This document shows, piece after piece, positions 30,280 to 38,145 of a stretch of DNA of 64,000 nt. The notes beneath the pieces are model-generated. The model was not told the DNA's origin, made no database searches, and saw only the letters and a list, made by a program, of their open reading frames with translations. Every line of letters begins with the position of its first letter. Position 1 is the first letter of the stretch. Source of the DNA: Micromonospora yangpuensis (GTDB lineage: Bacteria > Actinomycetota > Actinomycetes > Mycobacteriales > Micromonosporaceae); contig NZ_FMIA01000002.1 of the NCBI RefSeq assembly GCF_900091615.1, positions 2,232,001 to 2,296,000 of the forward strand, given 5' to 3'. Made by a program: the position numbers and the translations under genes.

Positions 30280-31410
30280 TCAGCCCTGCCAGCGCTGCTG
30301 TTGTTGTTGCTCTGCGATGGCCAGGACCCGGGCGTGGAGAGGCGTGGTGGTGCTGATCTTCCACATCTGGAGGTAGACGAGTAGCTGGTTGATCACGGTG
30401 TCGAACTCGACCAGGACGCCGCTGTTCGCGATCAGGGCGTCGACGCCGACCAGGCGGTCGCGGGTGGCGGCGTCGATTTTGCCGAAGGAGTAATACCGTT
30501 CGGCGTAGACACCGACCGTTGCCTGTTCCTGGACGTACTGCAACTTGCTGGCAAAGAGCGAGCGCTGTGCGGCGGTGAGCTGCTTGTCGGCGGTGAGCAG
30601 GGCTCGTAGGTCCGCGATGGCGGCGACCCGGCAGGCGGCGAGCTCCTTGAGCTTGGGGCCGTTGCCGAGTAGCCCCGGGCTGCACAGCAGGAGCAGCGCG
30701 GTGTTGCCGTACGCCTCGCCGGCGTCGACGTGGGTCAGCTCGTGGACGAACGCGCCGAGTCGTTCCTGCTTGCCCATCGGCGGGAAGAGCGCGTTCTTCA
30801 GCGTGTACTTACGGGCTGCGGGTGGGGGCGTCAGTGTGGTGCCTGGGGTGAACACGTCGAAGATCGTGATGTCGGCGCGGTTCACCAGTTGTTCCAGGAT
30901 GATGCGGGTGGTCACGTGGGTTCCCGGCTCGCTGGCGATGACGCTCAGCGCTAGCACGTCGGCGCGCACGGCCTCGTCCTTCTGCGCGCCGGTCATCCGG
31001 CCGACCAGCTGGTTCCCCTCGGCCGTGATCGCGGTCTTGATGCGGGCGGCGTCGTTGTCGTCCTCGTCGCGCATCCCCATCTGCGCGGCCTTGTCGTGGG
31101 CCTCCACCAGGTCGCCGATGGCGGCAACCTCCGCACCGGCTGCACGTCCGGCTGCTGCCACAGCGCCGGTGTATGCGTTGCGGGCCAGGACGACGTCGAT
31201 CCTCAGGTCGTTGACGGCAGCCTGGTGAGTCGTGGAACCGGCGAGATAGGTGTCGATTTTGGTAAGGAGCGAATTCGTCACGGCGAGGCGGGCGGCGAAC
31301 TGGGCGGCATCGACGGCGTAGTAGGCGCGCAGCGCGTTCTCGACCGCGACGATCTCGTCGCTACGGCTAAGTCCTTTGGTACGGGCGGCGAATGCTTCGG
31401 TGGTCATCAT
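30280..31410 (-). CDS. HELTH-motif putative zinc metalloprotease-like protein (paralogue of the one at 46057)
   Basis: The product has 376 residues, mostly helical. The HELTH motif (223-227) lies in AFVHELTHVDAGEAYGN and fits HExxH zinc proteases; the following Glu in EAY may be a third ligand. The last 40 residues (YLQMWKISTTTPLH) match the end of the second HELTH protein. The two share HELTHV-x3-EAY. No signal peptide is visible, unlike typical secreted proteases. Substrate and export route are unknown. The start ATG 31410 follows AGGGGATG; a second ATG three bases on is equally possible. A convergent terminator separates it from TetR. Confidence 0.65.
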   Translation of the reverse strand: MMTTEAFAARTKGLSRSDEIVAVENALRAYYAVDAAQFAARLAVTNSLLTKIDTYLAGSTTHQAAVNDLRIDVVLARNAYTGAVAAAGRAAGAEVAAIGDLVEAHDKAAQMGMRDEDDNDAARIKTAITAEGNQLVGRMTGAQKDEAVRADVLALSVIASEPGTHVTTRIILEQLVNRADITIFDVFTPGTTLTPPPAARKYTLKNALFPPMGKQERLGAFVHELTHVDAGEAYGNTALLLLCSPGLLGNGPKLKELAACRVAAIADLRALLTADKQLTAAQRSLFASKLQYVQEQATVGVYAERYYSFGKIDAATRDRLVGVDALIANSGVLVEFDTVINQLLVYLQMWKISTTTPLHARVLAIAEQQQQQRWQG

Positions 31411-31612
31411 GTGACATCCCCTGTCTGCTCCGGCCTCCCAGGAAATCGCCTGCCGTCGCGGCGTGTGCGATTGCGACGGATGGCCGACAGGGGGTCCGCC
31501 CGTTCAGCCCGCCGTCCGCACAATGATCGGCCACCACCGTCACACCTTTATGGACGGTCACCCGACCGGTTCACGGGTCGGTGGGCCTGAGCGCCTTATG
31601 GCGCGTACCGTG

Positions 31613-31629
31613 GGGTACACGATGTACCC
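31613..31629. promoter_or_regulatory. GGGTAC-N5-GTACCC palindrome upstream of XRE-TPR paralogue 2
   Basis: A perfect 6-bp inverted repeat around ACGAT, 22 bases before the regulator's start ATG. The same palindrome (spacer GTGGT) occurs at 32881-32897 before the next operon. It probably binds the regulator or its partner. Confidence 0.65.
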
Positions 31630-31650
31630 AACCCCGGGCGAGGTGCCGTC

Positions 31651-32865
31651 ATGACCGCCGAGCAACCCACCACACCAGGCCAGCGCGTCGAGCGACTCCG
31701 CCGAGCAGCCGGGCTCTCCCGCGAGCGCCTCGCCGGACTGAGTTCGCTCAGCCCGACCACCGTGAAGTTCATCGAGAACGGCCGGAGGGGCTTGACCCTC
31801 CGTGCGGCGCAGCAGTTGGCCCCGCACCTCGGCGTCCGGGACCTCGGTGAGCTGTTCGGTCCCACCGTCGCGCTGTCGCTCGACGTCCGGCCCAGCCACC
31901 CCGCCGTTGACGATGTGCGTCGGGCCCTGACCGCCTGGCACATCAAAATCGACGGTGACCCGGAGAGCCCCGCCTACCTGGGCGGTGCCATCGACGCCGC
32001 CTGGCAGACGTGGCACACCTCCCGGCACCAGCGCACCGAGGCCGGCCTGGTCCTGCCCGGCCTGCTCGACTCCACCCAGCGCGCCGCGCGGCTGCACGAG
32101 GGCGACGACCGGCGGACCAGCCTCGCCCTGCTTGCCCAGGCGTACCACCTTGCCCAGGCGTACCTGGCCTGGCACGGCGACCGCGAAATGGTGTGGCTCA
32201 CTGTGGACCGGGGCCTGTCCGCCGCGCTGGACTCCGACGACCCGCTGGCCATCGCCCAGTCCATCTGGTACGCCGCGCACCTGCTGCGCTCCGTCGGGCG
32301 CGCCGACGAGGCAGTGGAACGGCTGCGGGAAGCACGCGGCCTCGTCGAGCCGCGAGTCGCCGACGGCGGGCCCGAGTGGGCGGAGATGCTCGCCGACCTG
32401 CATCTGTGCTCGGCGCTGACCCGTGCCCGGTCTGGTGACCAGGGTGCCTGGTCGGATTGGGATGCCGCGCGACGAGTCGTCGAGCGGGCGCTGCCAGAGG
32501 GCTACGTCGGACGGCGTACCCGCGTCTCCCGGCCGCTCGTCGACGTCTACGCGGTGATGTGCGCCGTCGACCTCGGCGACCCCGACGAAGCCCAACGCCG
32601 GGCTCACGCCTTGGACCCGGCGTCGATTCCGTCGACGGAGCGGCGTGGCCGTCACTTCGTGGAACTGGCGCGGTCGGCGGATCTGGAGGGTGCCCGGGAG
32701 GCGACACTGCATCTGCTCGCGCGGGCTGAGGCGACATCGCCGGAGACGGTCCGGTACTCGCCGCCGGCACGGGACATCGCGGCGCGGCTGGCACGGGAGG
32801 CGCCAGCGGCGATCCGGGCTGAGGCAGTCGAGCTGTCTCGGCGAATCGGTGCTTCCGAGCTGTAG
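31651..32865 (+). CDS. XRE-family regulator with TPR-like domain (paralogue 2)
   Basis: The product has 404 residues. The helix-turn-helix lies at about 10-65 (GQRVERLRRAAGLSRERLAGLSSLSPTTVKFIENG), and the rest is TPR-like helices. It shares VDRGLSAALDSDDPLAIAQ-type segments with paralogue 3 and the IPS-x-ERRGRHFVELAR block with paralogue 1. A GGGTAC-N5-GTACCC palindrome stands just before it and another just after it, ahead of the next operon, so it may control both itself and that operon. ATG 31651 has the GAGGTG site and no longer credible start. Confidence 0.88.
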   Translation: MTAEQPTTPGQRVERLRRAAGLSRERLAGLSSLSPTTVKFIENGRRGLTLRAAQQLAPHLGVRDLGELFGPTVALSLDVRPSHPAVDDVRRALTAWHIKIDGDPESPAYLGGAIDAAWQTWHTSRHQRTEAGLVLPGLLDSTQRAARLHEGDDRRTSLALLAQAYHLAQAYLAWHGDREMVWLTVDRGLSAALDSDDPLAIAQSIWYAAHLLRSVGRADEAVERLREARGLVEPRVADGGPEWAEMLADLHLCSALTRARSGDQGAWSDWDAARRVVERALPEGYVGRRTRVSRPLVDVYAVMCAVDLGDPDEAQRRAHALDPASIPSTERRGRHFVELARSADLEGAREATLHLLARAEATSPETVRYSPPARDIAARLAREAPAAIRAEAVELSRRIGASEL

Positions 32866-32880
32866 GTACGCCCTGTTACC

Positions 32881-32897
32881 GGGTACGTGGTGTACCC
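32881..32897. promoter_or_regulatory. GGGTAC-N5-GTACCC palindrome upstream of the four-gene operon
   Basis: GGGTAC and GTACCC frame GTGGT. It is identical in its arms to the site at 31613-31629, and lies 16 bases after the regulator's stop and 175 bases before the operon's first start. Confidence 0.65.
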
Positions 32898-33070
32898 CCA
32901 TCGCCCGGTACTGCTGCTTAGCGTGATCGCACGGTAGCGGCAGGGAGTCGCCGACGTGCGGCGAGTTGCTCTCCCTGCCCACCAGGCGGCGGCGGAGGTC
33001 CTTCCAGCCCCGATCCTCCGTGCGGGGCACGAACTCCGCCGCCGCCTCCCACCGAGCGAGGGAGACGGCC

Positions 33071-33292
33071 GTGACGGTCCGGTCCGAGTTGTGCACCGAG
33101 GTACGCGCGTTCATCCGCTGGGTGCTGCGGCGGCCCGAGCCGCCCCCACCGCCGGGCACCGGCCAGGCCATCCAGGCCGCCGAGCAGGCCGCCGCCCGGG
33201 GGCGGATCCTGGCTCAGGCCGAGGCCGAGCGGACGCCGCTCGACGACACCACCCAGGTCGGCCCGGTGCCCCGGGGCGGTGAATCCCGGTGA
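33071..33292 (+). CDS. Small protein 1 of the XRE operon
   Basis: The product has 73 residues. It reads SELCTEVRAFIRWVLRRPEPPPPP and then a helix (AIQAAEQAAARGRILAQAEAERT). It is short, basic at the start and Pro-rich in the middle, and has no family I can name. GAGGGAGACGGCC precedes GTG 33071, and its stop overlaps the start of the next gene (GTGA), so it heads a tightly packed operon. It could be a partner of the next small Cys protein. Confidence 0.7.
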   Translation: MTVRSELCTEVRAFIRWVLRRPEPPPPPGTGQAIQAAEQAAARGRILAQAEAERTPLDDTTQVGPVPRGGESR

Positions 33293-33456
33293 GCGTCGAC
33301 GAGCCGACCGATCCGCTCTCGATAGCCGTGGTTGCCCGTCGGGTCCTGGCCGAGCACGAGGCTGGTCACCCCTGTTGGCGGTGCACCGTCGACACGGTCG
33401 CCACCTGCCGCGAGGTGGACTGGTGGCGGGCTCAACTCGCCAGGGTGGCGTCGTGA
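33289..33456 (+). CDS. Small cysteine-containing protein 2 of the XRE operon
   Basis: The product has 55 residues: MSVDEPTDPLS, then a helix (AVVARRVLAEHEAG), then HPCWRCTVDTVATC, giving C-x2-C and a third Cys ten residues on. Three Cys plus the His before them could bind zinc. It starts on GTG 33289 inside the previous stop (GTGA) and ends on TGA 33454-33456, overlapping the GTG 33453 start of the XRE gene. Such three-gene overlaps indicate co-translation. It is very short, so it is easily missed in annotation. Confidence 0.75.
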   Translation: MSVDEPTDPLSIAVVARRVLAEHEAGHPCWRCTVDTVATCREVDWWRAQLARVAS

Positions 33457-34640
33457 CCAACGATCTGCCGGTCGGTCGGCGGGTGGCGTACTGGCGGGCG
33501 CGGCGCAACATGTCACAGCAGGTGTTCGCCGACCGGCTCGGTAAGTCGAAGTCGTGGGTGGACAAGGTCGAACGTGGGGTACGCCGCCTCGACAAGTGGT
33601 CGGTCCTCCAGGAGGTCGCCGACACCCTCGGCGTGACGGCGGACGTCCTCGTCGACGACACCAACCCACCCGCACCCACCCCACCCACCAGCCGCAGCCC
33701 GGACGTCGAGGTCGACACCGTCCGGGCCGCACTCACCCGCCACCCGGGGATCCTGCGGCCACCCGCCGATCACGTGCCGGTTGACCCGTACAAGTATCGG
33801 GCGCGGATCGTGCACGCCGACGCCATGTACCAGCACGCCCAGTACCCGGCACTGCTCCGACTGCTGCCTGGTCTGCTCGATGACGGCCATGATCTGGCCG
33901 CTCCCGCACGGCCAGGGTTGCAGGTGCGCACGTACCGGCTCACCGCTTCGGTGCTGGTCAAGCTGGGCGCCCACGAGTTGGCCTGGCTGGCCGCCGACCG
34001 GGGCCTGTCCGTAGCCACCACCACCGACGAACCACTCCTGGAAGCAGCAGCGGCCCTGCCCCTCGGCACCGCACTACGGGTCGCCGGCCGGCACCGGGCC
34101 GCGTTCGAAACGACGATCACCGCCGCCCACCAGATCGCCCCGTTAACCCCTGATGCGGGTACGCCATCCGAACGGTCAGCCTGCGCGGCGCTGCTCGTCC
34201 AGGCCGCGCTTGCCGCCGCCGAACACGACGACCCACCGACAGTGATCGAGCTGCTCGACGGGGCGGCGACGCTGACCGGGCCGGACACTCCGGAGCGGGC
34301 CGCAGTGGACGCCGCCCGGATCACCGCGACGACCACGCTGGGCGATCACCGTACCGCCGTCGAGCTGCACGCCGCGCTGGCCGTACGGGATCGATGGTGG
34401 AGTTTGCCCGTCGAGCACCGGGCGGCGTACCTGATCGACATGGCACCGGCACACCTGTCCACCGGCGATCCGACGGCGGCGGGGCGGGCACTGCTGGACG
34501 CCGACCGACTCGCACCCGCCGAGGTACGGGTACGCCCGGCCGGGCGAGCGGTCCTGGCCGAGGTCCTGACCGGGTCGCCCCGGCCGAGCCCACACCTGCT
34601 GGCCGTGGCGCAGGCCGCCGGCATGCGGGGTGCGTGGTGA
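33453..34640 (+). CDS. XRE-family regulator with TPR-like domain (paralogue 3)
   Basis: The product has 395 residues. The helix-turn-helix at the start (about 8-62, RRVAYWRARRNMSQQVFADRLGKSKSWVDKVERG) and TPR-like helices resemble paralogues 1 and 2 (LAADRGLSVATTTDEPLLEAAAAL aligns with VDRGLSAALDSDDPLAIAQ). The start is GTG 33453 in the stop of the small Cys gene; the stop overlaps the next GTG (GTGA). It probably acts with the small proteins translated with it. It follows the GGGTAC palindrome, which may be its own or paralogue 2's operator. Confidence 0.88.
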   Translation: MTNDLPVGRRVAYWRARRNMSQQVFADRLGKSKSWVDKVERGVRRLDKWSVLQEVADTLGVTADVLVDDTNPPAPTPPTSRSPDVEVDTVRAALTRHPGILRPPADHVPVDPYKYRARIVHADAMYQHAQYPALLRLLPGLLDDGHDLAAPARPGLQVRTYRLTASVLVKLGAHELAWLAADRGLSVATTTDEPLLEAAAALPLGTALRVAGRHRAAFETTITAAHQIAPLTPDAGTPSERSACAALLVQAALAAAEHDDPPTVIELLDGAATLTGPDTPERAAVDAARITATTTLGDHRTAVELHAALAVRDRWWSLPVEHRAAYLIDMAPAHLSTGDPTAAGRALLDADRLAPAEVRVRPAGRAVLAEVLTGSPRPSPHLLAVAQAAGMRGAW

Positions 34641-34897
34641 GGGTGCCGGCCGGTACGCGGCTGTCGCTCGCCGCCGGTGACTGGGCGTCGCACCTGGGGC
34701 TGCCCGGGACCGTGCCGTTGGAGGTGCGGACGGTGGCCGTGGCGATCGCGTCTGCCGGCGACGCACCGGTGGGAACGATGTGGGTACGCGGCCACCTACT
34801 GGAATGCGCCGGCCCGGCGGCGTGCGCCCGATCATGGTGCCTGCGCGTCGCCGTCCGCGTCGAGCGGCTCTACGACGCGGTGGCCGACCGTACGTGA
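34637..34897 (+). CDS. Small protein 4 of the XRE operon
   Basis: The product has 86 residues. It reads as a beta-rich small domain (RLSLAAGDWASHLG, VEVRTVAVAIA-like strands, TMWVRGHLLECAG) with two cysteines near CAGPAAC and one more in SWCLRV. The start GTG 34637 overlaps the XRE stop (GTGA), and the stop abuts the convergent CYTH gene. No family is recognised. Co-translation with the XRE regulator suggests a shared function. Confidence 0.7.
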   Translation: MRVPAGTRLSLAAGDWASHLGLPGTVPLEVRTVAVAIASAGDAPVGTMWVRGHLLECAGPAACARSWCLRVAVRVERLYDAVADRT

Positions 34898-35482
34898 TCA
34901 GGGGTTTCGTGGGTTGGTGGGGGCTGGCCTGATGTCGTAGTCGGCGAGCCAGGAGAGCAGGTCGTCGCGGTGGGCGTGGACGAGTGAGCCGCCGGTGAAG
35001 CGGATGTCGTCGGTGACCTCTGCGACGACCTGCGGGGGTGGGAGGAAGGTGCGCGCCGCCTCGTCGGTGGTGAACTCGGCCTCAGCCAGGATCAGACCGT
35101 GCAACGGCGGGTCGAAGACGTCGATGCCCAGCGGTGGGACGCTCAGGCGGGTCTTGGACAGCGTTGCGGCGGGCAGGCCGGCGAGCAGGTCGTACTCGGC
35201 GGGGGACAGGTAGATGTTCGTGATCAGTCCCTGGAGGTGGCCTGTCCGCTGGGCGGGCACCTTCTGGGTGAGCTTGAACTCGCAGGCTCCGCCGGGGAGG
35301 CTTTCCGCGCGTCTCAGGCGCAGCCGCGTGCCCGCCAGGTACCGGTCGGTGATGCGGCGGCTGACGGTAACCGCAGCCGGCAGCGGCGGTCTGGCCAGCA
35401 GGAACCGCCTCTCCCGCTCGACCCGCGCGTACTTCCCATCGCGGACGGGCTCGTCCGGCATCGAGTTCTTCTGCGGCGTCAT
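34898..35482 (-). CDS. CYTH-domain protein (triphosphate tunnel metalloenzyme)
   Basis: The product has 194 residues. It opens KYARVERERRFLLARPP, the E-x-E-x-(K/R) motif that starts the CYTH tunnel. Strands rich in Arg/Lys/Glu follow (TRLRLRRAES, EFKLTQKVP, GLILAEAEFTTDEAA, VAEVTDDIRFTGGSL). These enzymes act on triphosphate compounds (thiamine triphosphate, inorganic triphosphate or cAMP synthesis), and their metal ion is held by the acidic tunnel residues. The stop is immediately beside the stop of the XRE operon (convergent). ATG 35482 has only a weak ribosome site; ATG 35461 is an alternative. Confidence 0.8.
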   Translation of the reverse strand: MTPQKNSMPDEPVRDGKYARVERERRFLLARPPLPAAVTVSRRITDRYLAGTRLRLRRAESLPGGACEFKLTQKVPAQRTGHLQGLITNIYLSPAEYDLLAGLPAATLSKTRLSVPPLGIDVFDPPLHGLILAEAEFTTDEAARTFLPPPQVVAEVTDDIRFTGGSLVHAHRDDLLSWLADYDIRPAPTNPRNP

Positions 35483-35608
35483 GCCGCTGCCACCGTGGGC
35501 CGCTCAACCATACGGAGATCTCATCACTGTCGAGGATGGCGTGCAGAGATCGGACGCTGTCGAGGAGGTGACCTGTACGGCGGAGACGGTGCGCGACACG
35601 ATGTCGGG

Positions 35609-35821
35609 ATGAAATTTCGGCAACGGCCTCGGTGGTACGGCGACTGCCCCGAGTGCGGGCACGACTGGCGAGAGCACGAGCCGCCGGAGCCGTGCAGCGA
35701 GTGCCGGTACGAGATCGACCACGGAGAGTCGGGCGCTCGCGCCATGGCCTGCACCGCCGTGGCCCCGCCGCTAGCGGGCACCTCGGTAGTAACCGGTTCT
35801 GCTCCACCCAGGTGCCGGTGA
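35609..35821 (+). CDS. Small protein with zinc-ribbon-like start
   Basis: The product has 70 residues. CPECGHDW and CSECRYE, 15 residues apart, form two C-x2-C pairs likely to bind zinc. The rest of the sequence is Ala/Pro/Gly-rich and may be disordered. The ATG at 35609 has only a weak ribosome site. The gene could be a small nucleic-acid- or protein-binding adapter. The family is not identified. Confidence 0.55.
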   Translation: MKFRQRPRWYGDCPECGHDWREHEPPEPCSECRYEIDHGESGARAMACTAVAPPLAGTSVVTGSAPPRCR

Positions 35822-35932
35822 CCACGGCACCGTCCACGATCAGGTCCAGGGACAGCGACGATGCCGCCGAGCCGTGATCGTTAGACCGGGTACGGCCGTC
35901 CGCAGACTTCAACCTGTCAGAGGTGGACCGCC

Positions 35933-37003
35933 TCAGTTGTGGCTGAACCGCTGCCGATGCCGCTCGCGGGGAGCCGCCGGTGGCAGGGTCGCAGAGGAAG
36001 CCGGCTGGTATCCGAGGCCAGCGACGCCACCCTGCCAGGGCAAGGGTTGCTGACCCGACGGTGCCGGTGGGACGCCGAGTTGAGCGATGGCGGCCACCGA
36101 CTGATTCGGTGTCGCACCGACTGCGGAGGACTGGGCGACATCGACCGGCGGCACCTCGGCGATCGCCGCCGTCGCACCCGAACTGGTTCTCACGATCCGA
36201 TGGGAGCCTGGCCTGAGATTGTTCCACCCCTCAAATTCTCGCAGGTCCTTCGCGGTGACTTGGCTGGGTTTGTGATATTTCTTCCCTGAACTGTGCAGCC
36301 AGTCGCTGACCACGTGCTGGGTGACGGGAGTGCCGGGAACACTGTAACCGCCTTGAACAATCCGCAAATTCTGCATGAAGGCTGAATATTCATCCCCCAA
36401 CAGTGGCAATTGAGTGATCCCCGCGACGCCCCCTCCGGACCTGACGAACTCGTAGATCGGGAGCAGCCGATGACTCGACACGAAAGCCGCCAGGTGTTCG
36501 TTGCGCAGCCGGCGCGGCTTGCACGCCGGCTGCCCGGATTCATCGAGCCACTGGCTGACGATTTCCGGGGTGGGTGCGATCTCGGGGACCGCGTGTCCGC
36601 CACCTTGCTCCGGACTACTCAGCCCTCGCAGAAACTGATAGTATTCCGCCCGAGGATCCGGCGTCTCCTCGACGCCCACCGTATCACCGCGCCCATTTCG
36701 TAAAAACCGATATTTCCCTTCCCGCACCCCAACGGATTCTTCGTACTCTCGGAGTTTCTTGTTGGTGAGCCGATAGGGCAGATGTCGTTTCCCATCGATC
36801 AGGGACAAATGCTGACTGATCGACTGGAGCGTAGGCAGGGGATCCCGCGCCGGAGCACCGGCGGCAGGGGTCAGGTCAGCTGGTGTGCCAGCCCTGGAGA
36901 ATCCCAAATCGGGAAACCAACTTGACGCCGGCGTACTCAGGTCCAGCGCGTCCAGATCGTCATACGAGAAGTCGGGTGAATTCAGGTAACCCTGATCAGC
37001 CAT
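35933..37003 (-). CDS. Protein with three tandem ~75-residue repeats, function unknown
   Basis: The product has 356 residues. An acidic/Pro-rich N-terminus (1-55) precedes three internal repeats at about 61-128, 147-215 and 229-286. Each has a helix with I/V-S-x-W/H-L, a K-x-x-L/LREYE-like helix, then a strand with a hydrophobic-R pattern (KYRFLRNGRG, IYEFVRSGGG, SHRIVRTSSG). A Gly/Pro/Gln-rich tail ends it. GC content is visibly lower than the flanks. AGGAG precedes ATG 37003. The repeats suggest a modular binding protein, possibly nucleic-acid or peptide binding, but I do not know the family. It is not in an operon. Confidence 0.75.
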   Translation of the reverse strand: MADQGYLNSPDFSYDDLDALDLSTPASSWFPDLGFSRAGTPADLTPAAGAPARDPLPTLQSISQHLSLIDGKRHLPYRLTNKKLREYEESVGVREGKYRFLRNGRGDTVGVEETPDPRAEYYQFLRGLSSPEQGGGHAVPEIAPTPEIVSQWLDESGQPACKPRRLRNEHLAAFVSSHRLLPIYEFVRSGGGVAGITQLPLLGDEYSAFMQNLRIVQGGYSVPGTPVTQHVVSDWLHSSGKKYHKPSQVTAKDLREFEGWNNLRPGSHRIVRTSSGATAAIAEVPPVDVAQSSAVGATPNQSVAAIAQLGVPPAPSGQQPLPWQGGVAGLGYQPASSATLPPAAPRERHRQRFSHN

Positions 37004-37369
37004 CCTGATGCACTCCTGTGGGGGCCGCTGACGCCGGACCACCTCTCAACGGAGCATCTCCCCTGGCCGTTCAAAGCTACCGAGAGGTAATGTCGTTCCG
37101 TCGCAGTTGCCGTGCTCAGGGACCCTCGCAGCTACTCGGCGGCTAACCTCGGCCCTTCGTCAAGGGCTGTCCCAAAGAAGGTTTAGTTCGCCGGGCTCGG
37201 TGAAGGTGTGAGCCAGGCGAGGGGTCGCAGCAAGAACAACTCTGGTCCATGGATCGACCAGCCCCACCGTTGCTCGGCGCGGCAACCCGAGCGCGGAGAC
37301 CTAGACCGGCAGCCGGACCGGAGTACGCAGACGCGCTCCCCTACGCTTGGTGCTGATAGCGTCGCTGAG

Positions 37370-37564
37370 GTGACGTCCACCCTCGACACGCTGCCGAACA
37401 TCGGCGCACCGGCGACCCGGGCCCTGCACGCCGCCGGCTACCGTACGCTGCGTGATCTCGCCGGGGTGCCGCGCGCCGAGCTGGCCGCGCTGCACGGCAT
37501 GGGTCCGAAGGCGCTCGGCATCATCCAAACTGCCCTGGAGCAGCACGACCTGAGCCTGGGCTAG
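37370..37564 (+). CDS. Helix-hairpin-helix DNA-binding small protein
   Basis: The product has 64 residues. It contains a helix-hairpin-helix: LPNIGAPATRALHAAGYRTL and LAALHGMGPKALGII, the latter a classic G-x-G-P hairpin. Small proteins of this kind bind DNA non-specifically. The start is GTG 37370, possibly leaderless, because the longer frame upstream has no homologous sense. It is isolated between the repeat protein and the decayed genes. Confidence 0.7.
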   Translation: MTSTLDTLPNIGAPATRALHAAGYRTLRDLAGVPRAELAALHGMGPKALGIIQTALEQHDLSLG

Positions 37565-37624
37565 GCACCGGACTGCCGGCGACCGGCACCGGCCTCGGCC
37601 GGCCGAGGCCGGAGCGGTCCGGAC

Positions 37625-37814
37625 TCAGGCGGGCTGGTCCGAATCAGGCAGCGGGATGACGTACGAGTCGACCCGGGCGATGAGCCCCTCGCGGAACGTG
37701 AACAGGTCGTTGAAGGCGAAGCGGAACGGGCCGTGGTCGACAGTGGCACCACGTCCCTCGCCGGTGGTGACGACGACCGGTCCGTACGAGGTCTCGTTGG
37801 GTGGTGTCGGCCAT
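37625..37814 (-). pseudogene. Remnant of a SnoaL/NTF2-like gene
   Basis: The frame ending at 37625 encodes the C-terminal half of an NTF2/SnoaL-like fold (TSYGPVVVTTGEGRGATVDHGPFRFAFNDLFTFREGLI). The only nearby start (ATG 37814, MADTTQ) is in a different frame, so the 5' end is out of phase with the rest. SnoaL-like proteins are about 120-150 residues; only about 55 make sense here. I read it as a decayed gene, and its neighbour at 37840 is also shortened. Confidence 0.55.
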
Positions 37815-37839
37815 GTCGTGCTCCGTTCGGTCCGGTAGG

Positions 37840-38145
37840 TCAGCGTCGTAGGTAGGTGGCGAGGGCGTCGAGGATCGACGCCAGTCCGTTGGCGGCCTGG
37901 TCGGTCCGCAGCTCGGAAGGCAGCCGCCGTTGGTGGACGGTGAGGTCCGTGCCGGTGCCGGCTGCCCGGATGGTGACGGTCGTACGCAGCCCGGTGACCG
38001 GCTCGTCGAAGGACGCGGTCCACACCCGCTCCACGTCGGCCGGCAGGTGTCGGGCGGCGATCAACTCGTCGCCGTGCAGGTGCGCGCGGGCCAACGCCCG
38101 TCTCCCTCGTGCCGCGGGTCGGCTCCTGTCCCGGTCAGGGTTCAC
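37840..38145 (-). CDS. Truncated SRPBCC/AHSA1-domain protein (probable pseudogene)
   Basis: The product has 101 residues. RHLPADVERVW at about 32 and TTVTIRAAGTGTDLTVHQRRLPSELRTDQAANGLASILDAL are the two ends of an AHSA1/START domain, but the middle of the domain (about 60-70 residues in the family) is missing. The start is GTG 38145, which overlaps the response-regulator stop by 11 bases. The neighbour SnoaL-like frame is also broken. Either the gene is decaying or it makes a minimal fold; the former is more likely. Confidence 0.5.
   Translation of the reverse strand: MNPDRDRSRPAARGRRALARAHLHGDELIAARHLPADVERVWTASFDEPVTGLRTTVTIRAAGTGTDLTVHQRRLPSELRTDQAANGLASILDALATYLRR

Noticed and set aside
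32956..33282. Plus-strand frame of 108 codons overlapping small protein 1
   Set aside because: Arg/Gly/His/Pro-rich shadow. The other frame has a ribosome site and a GTGA overlap with the next gene.
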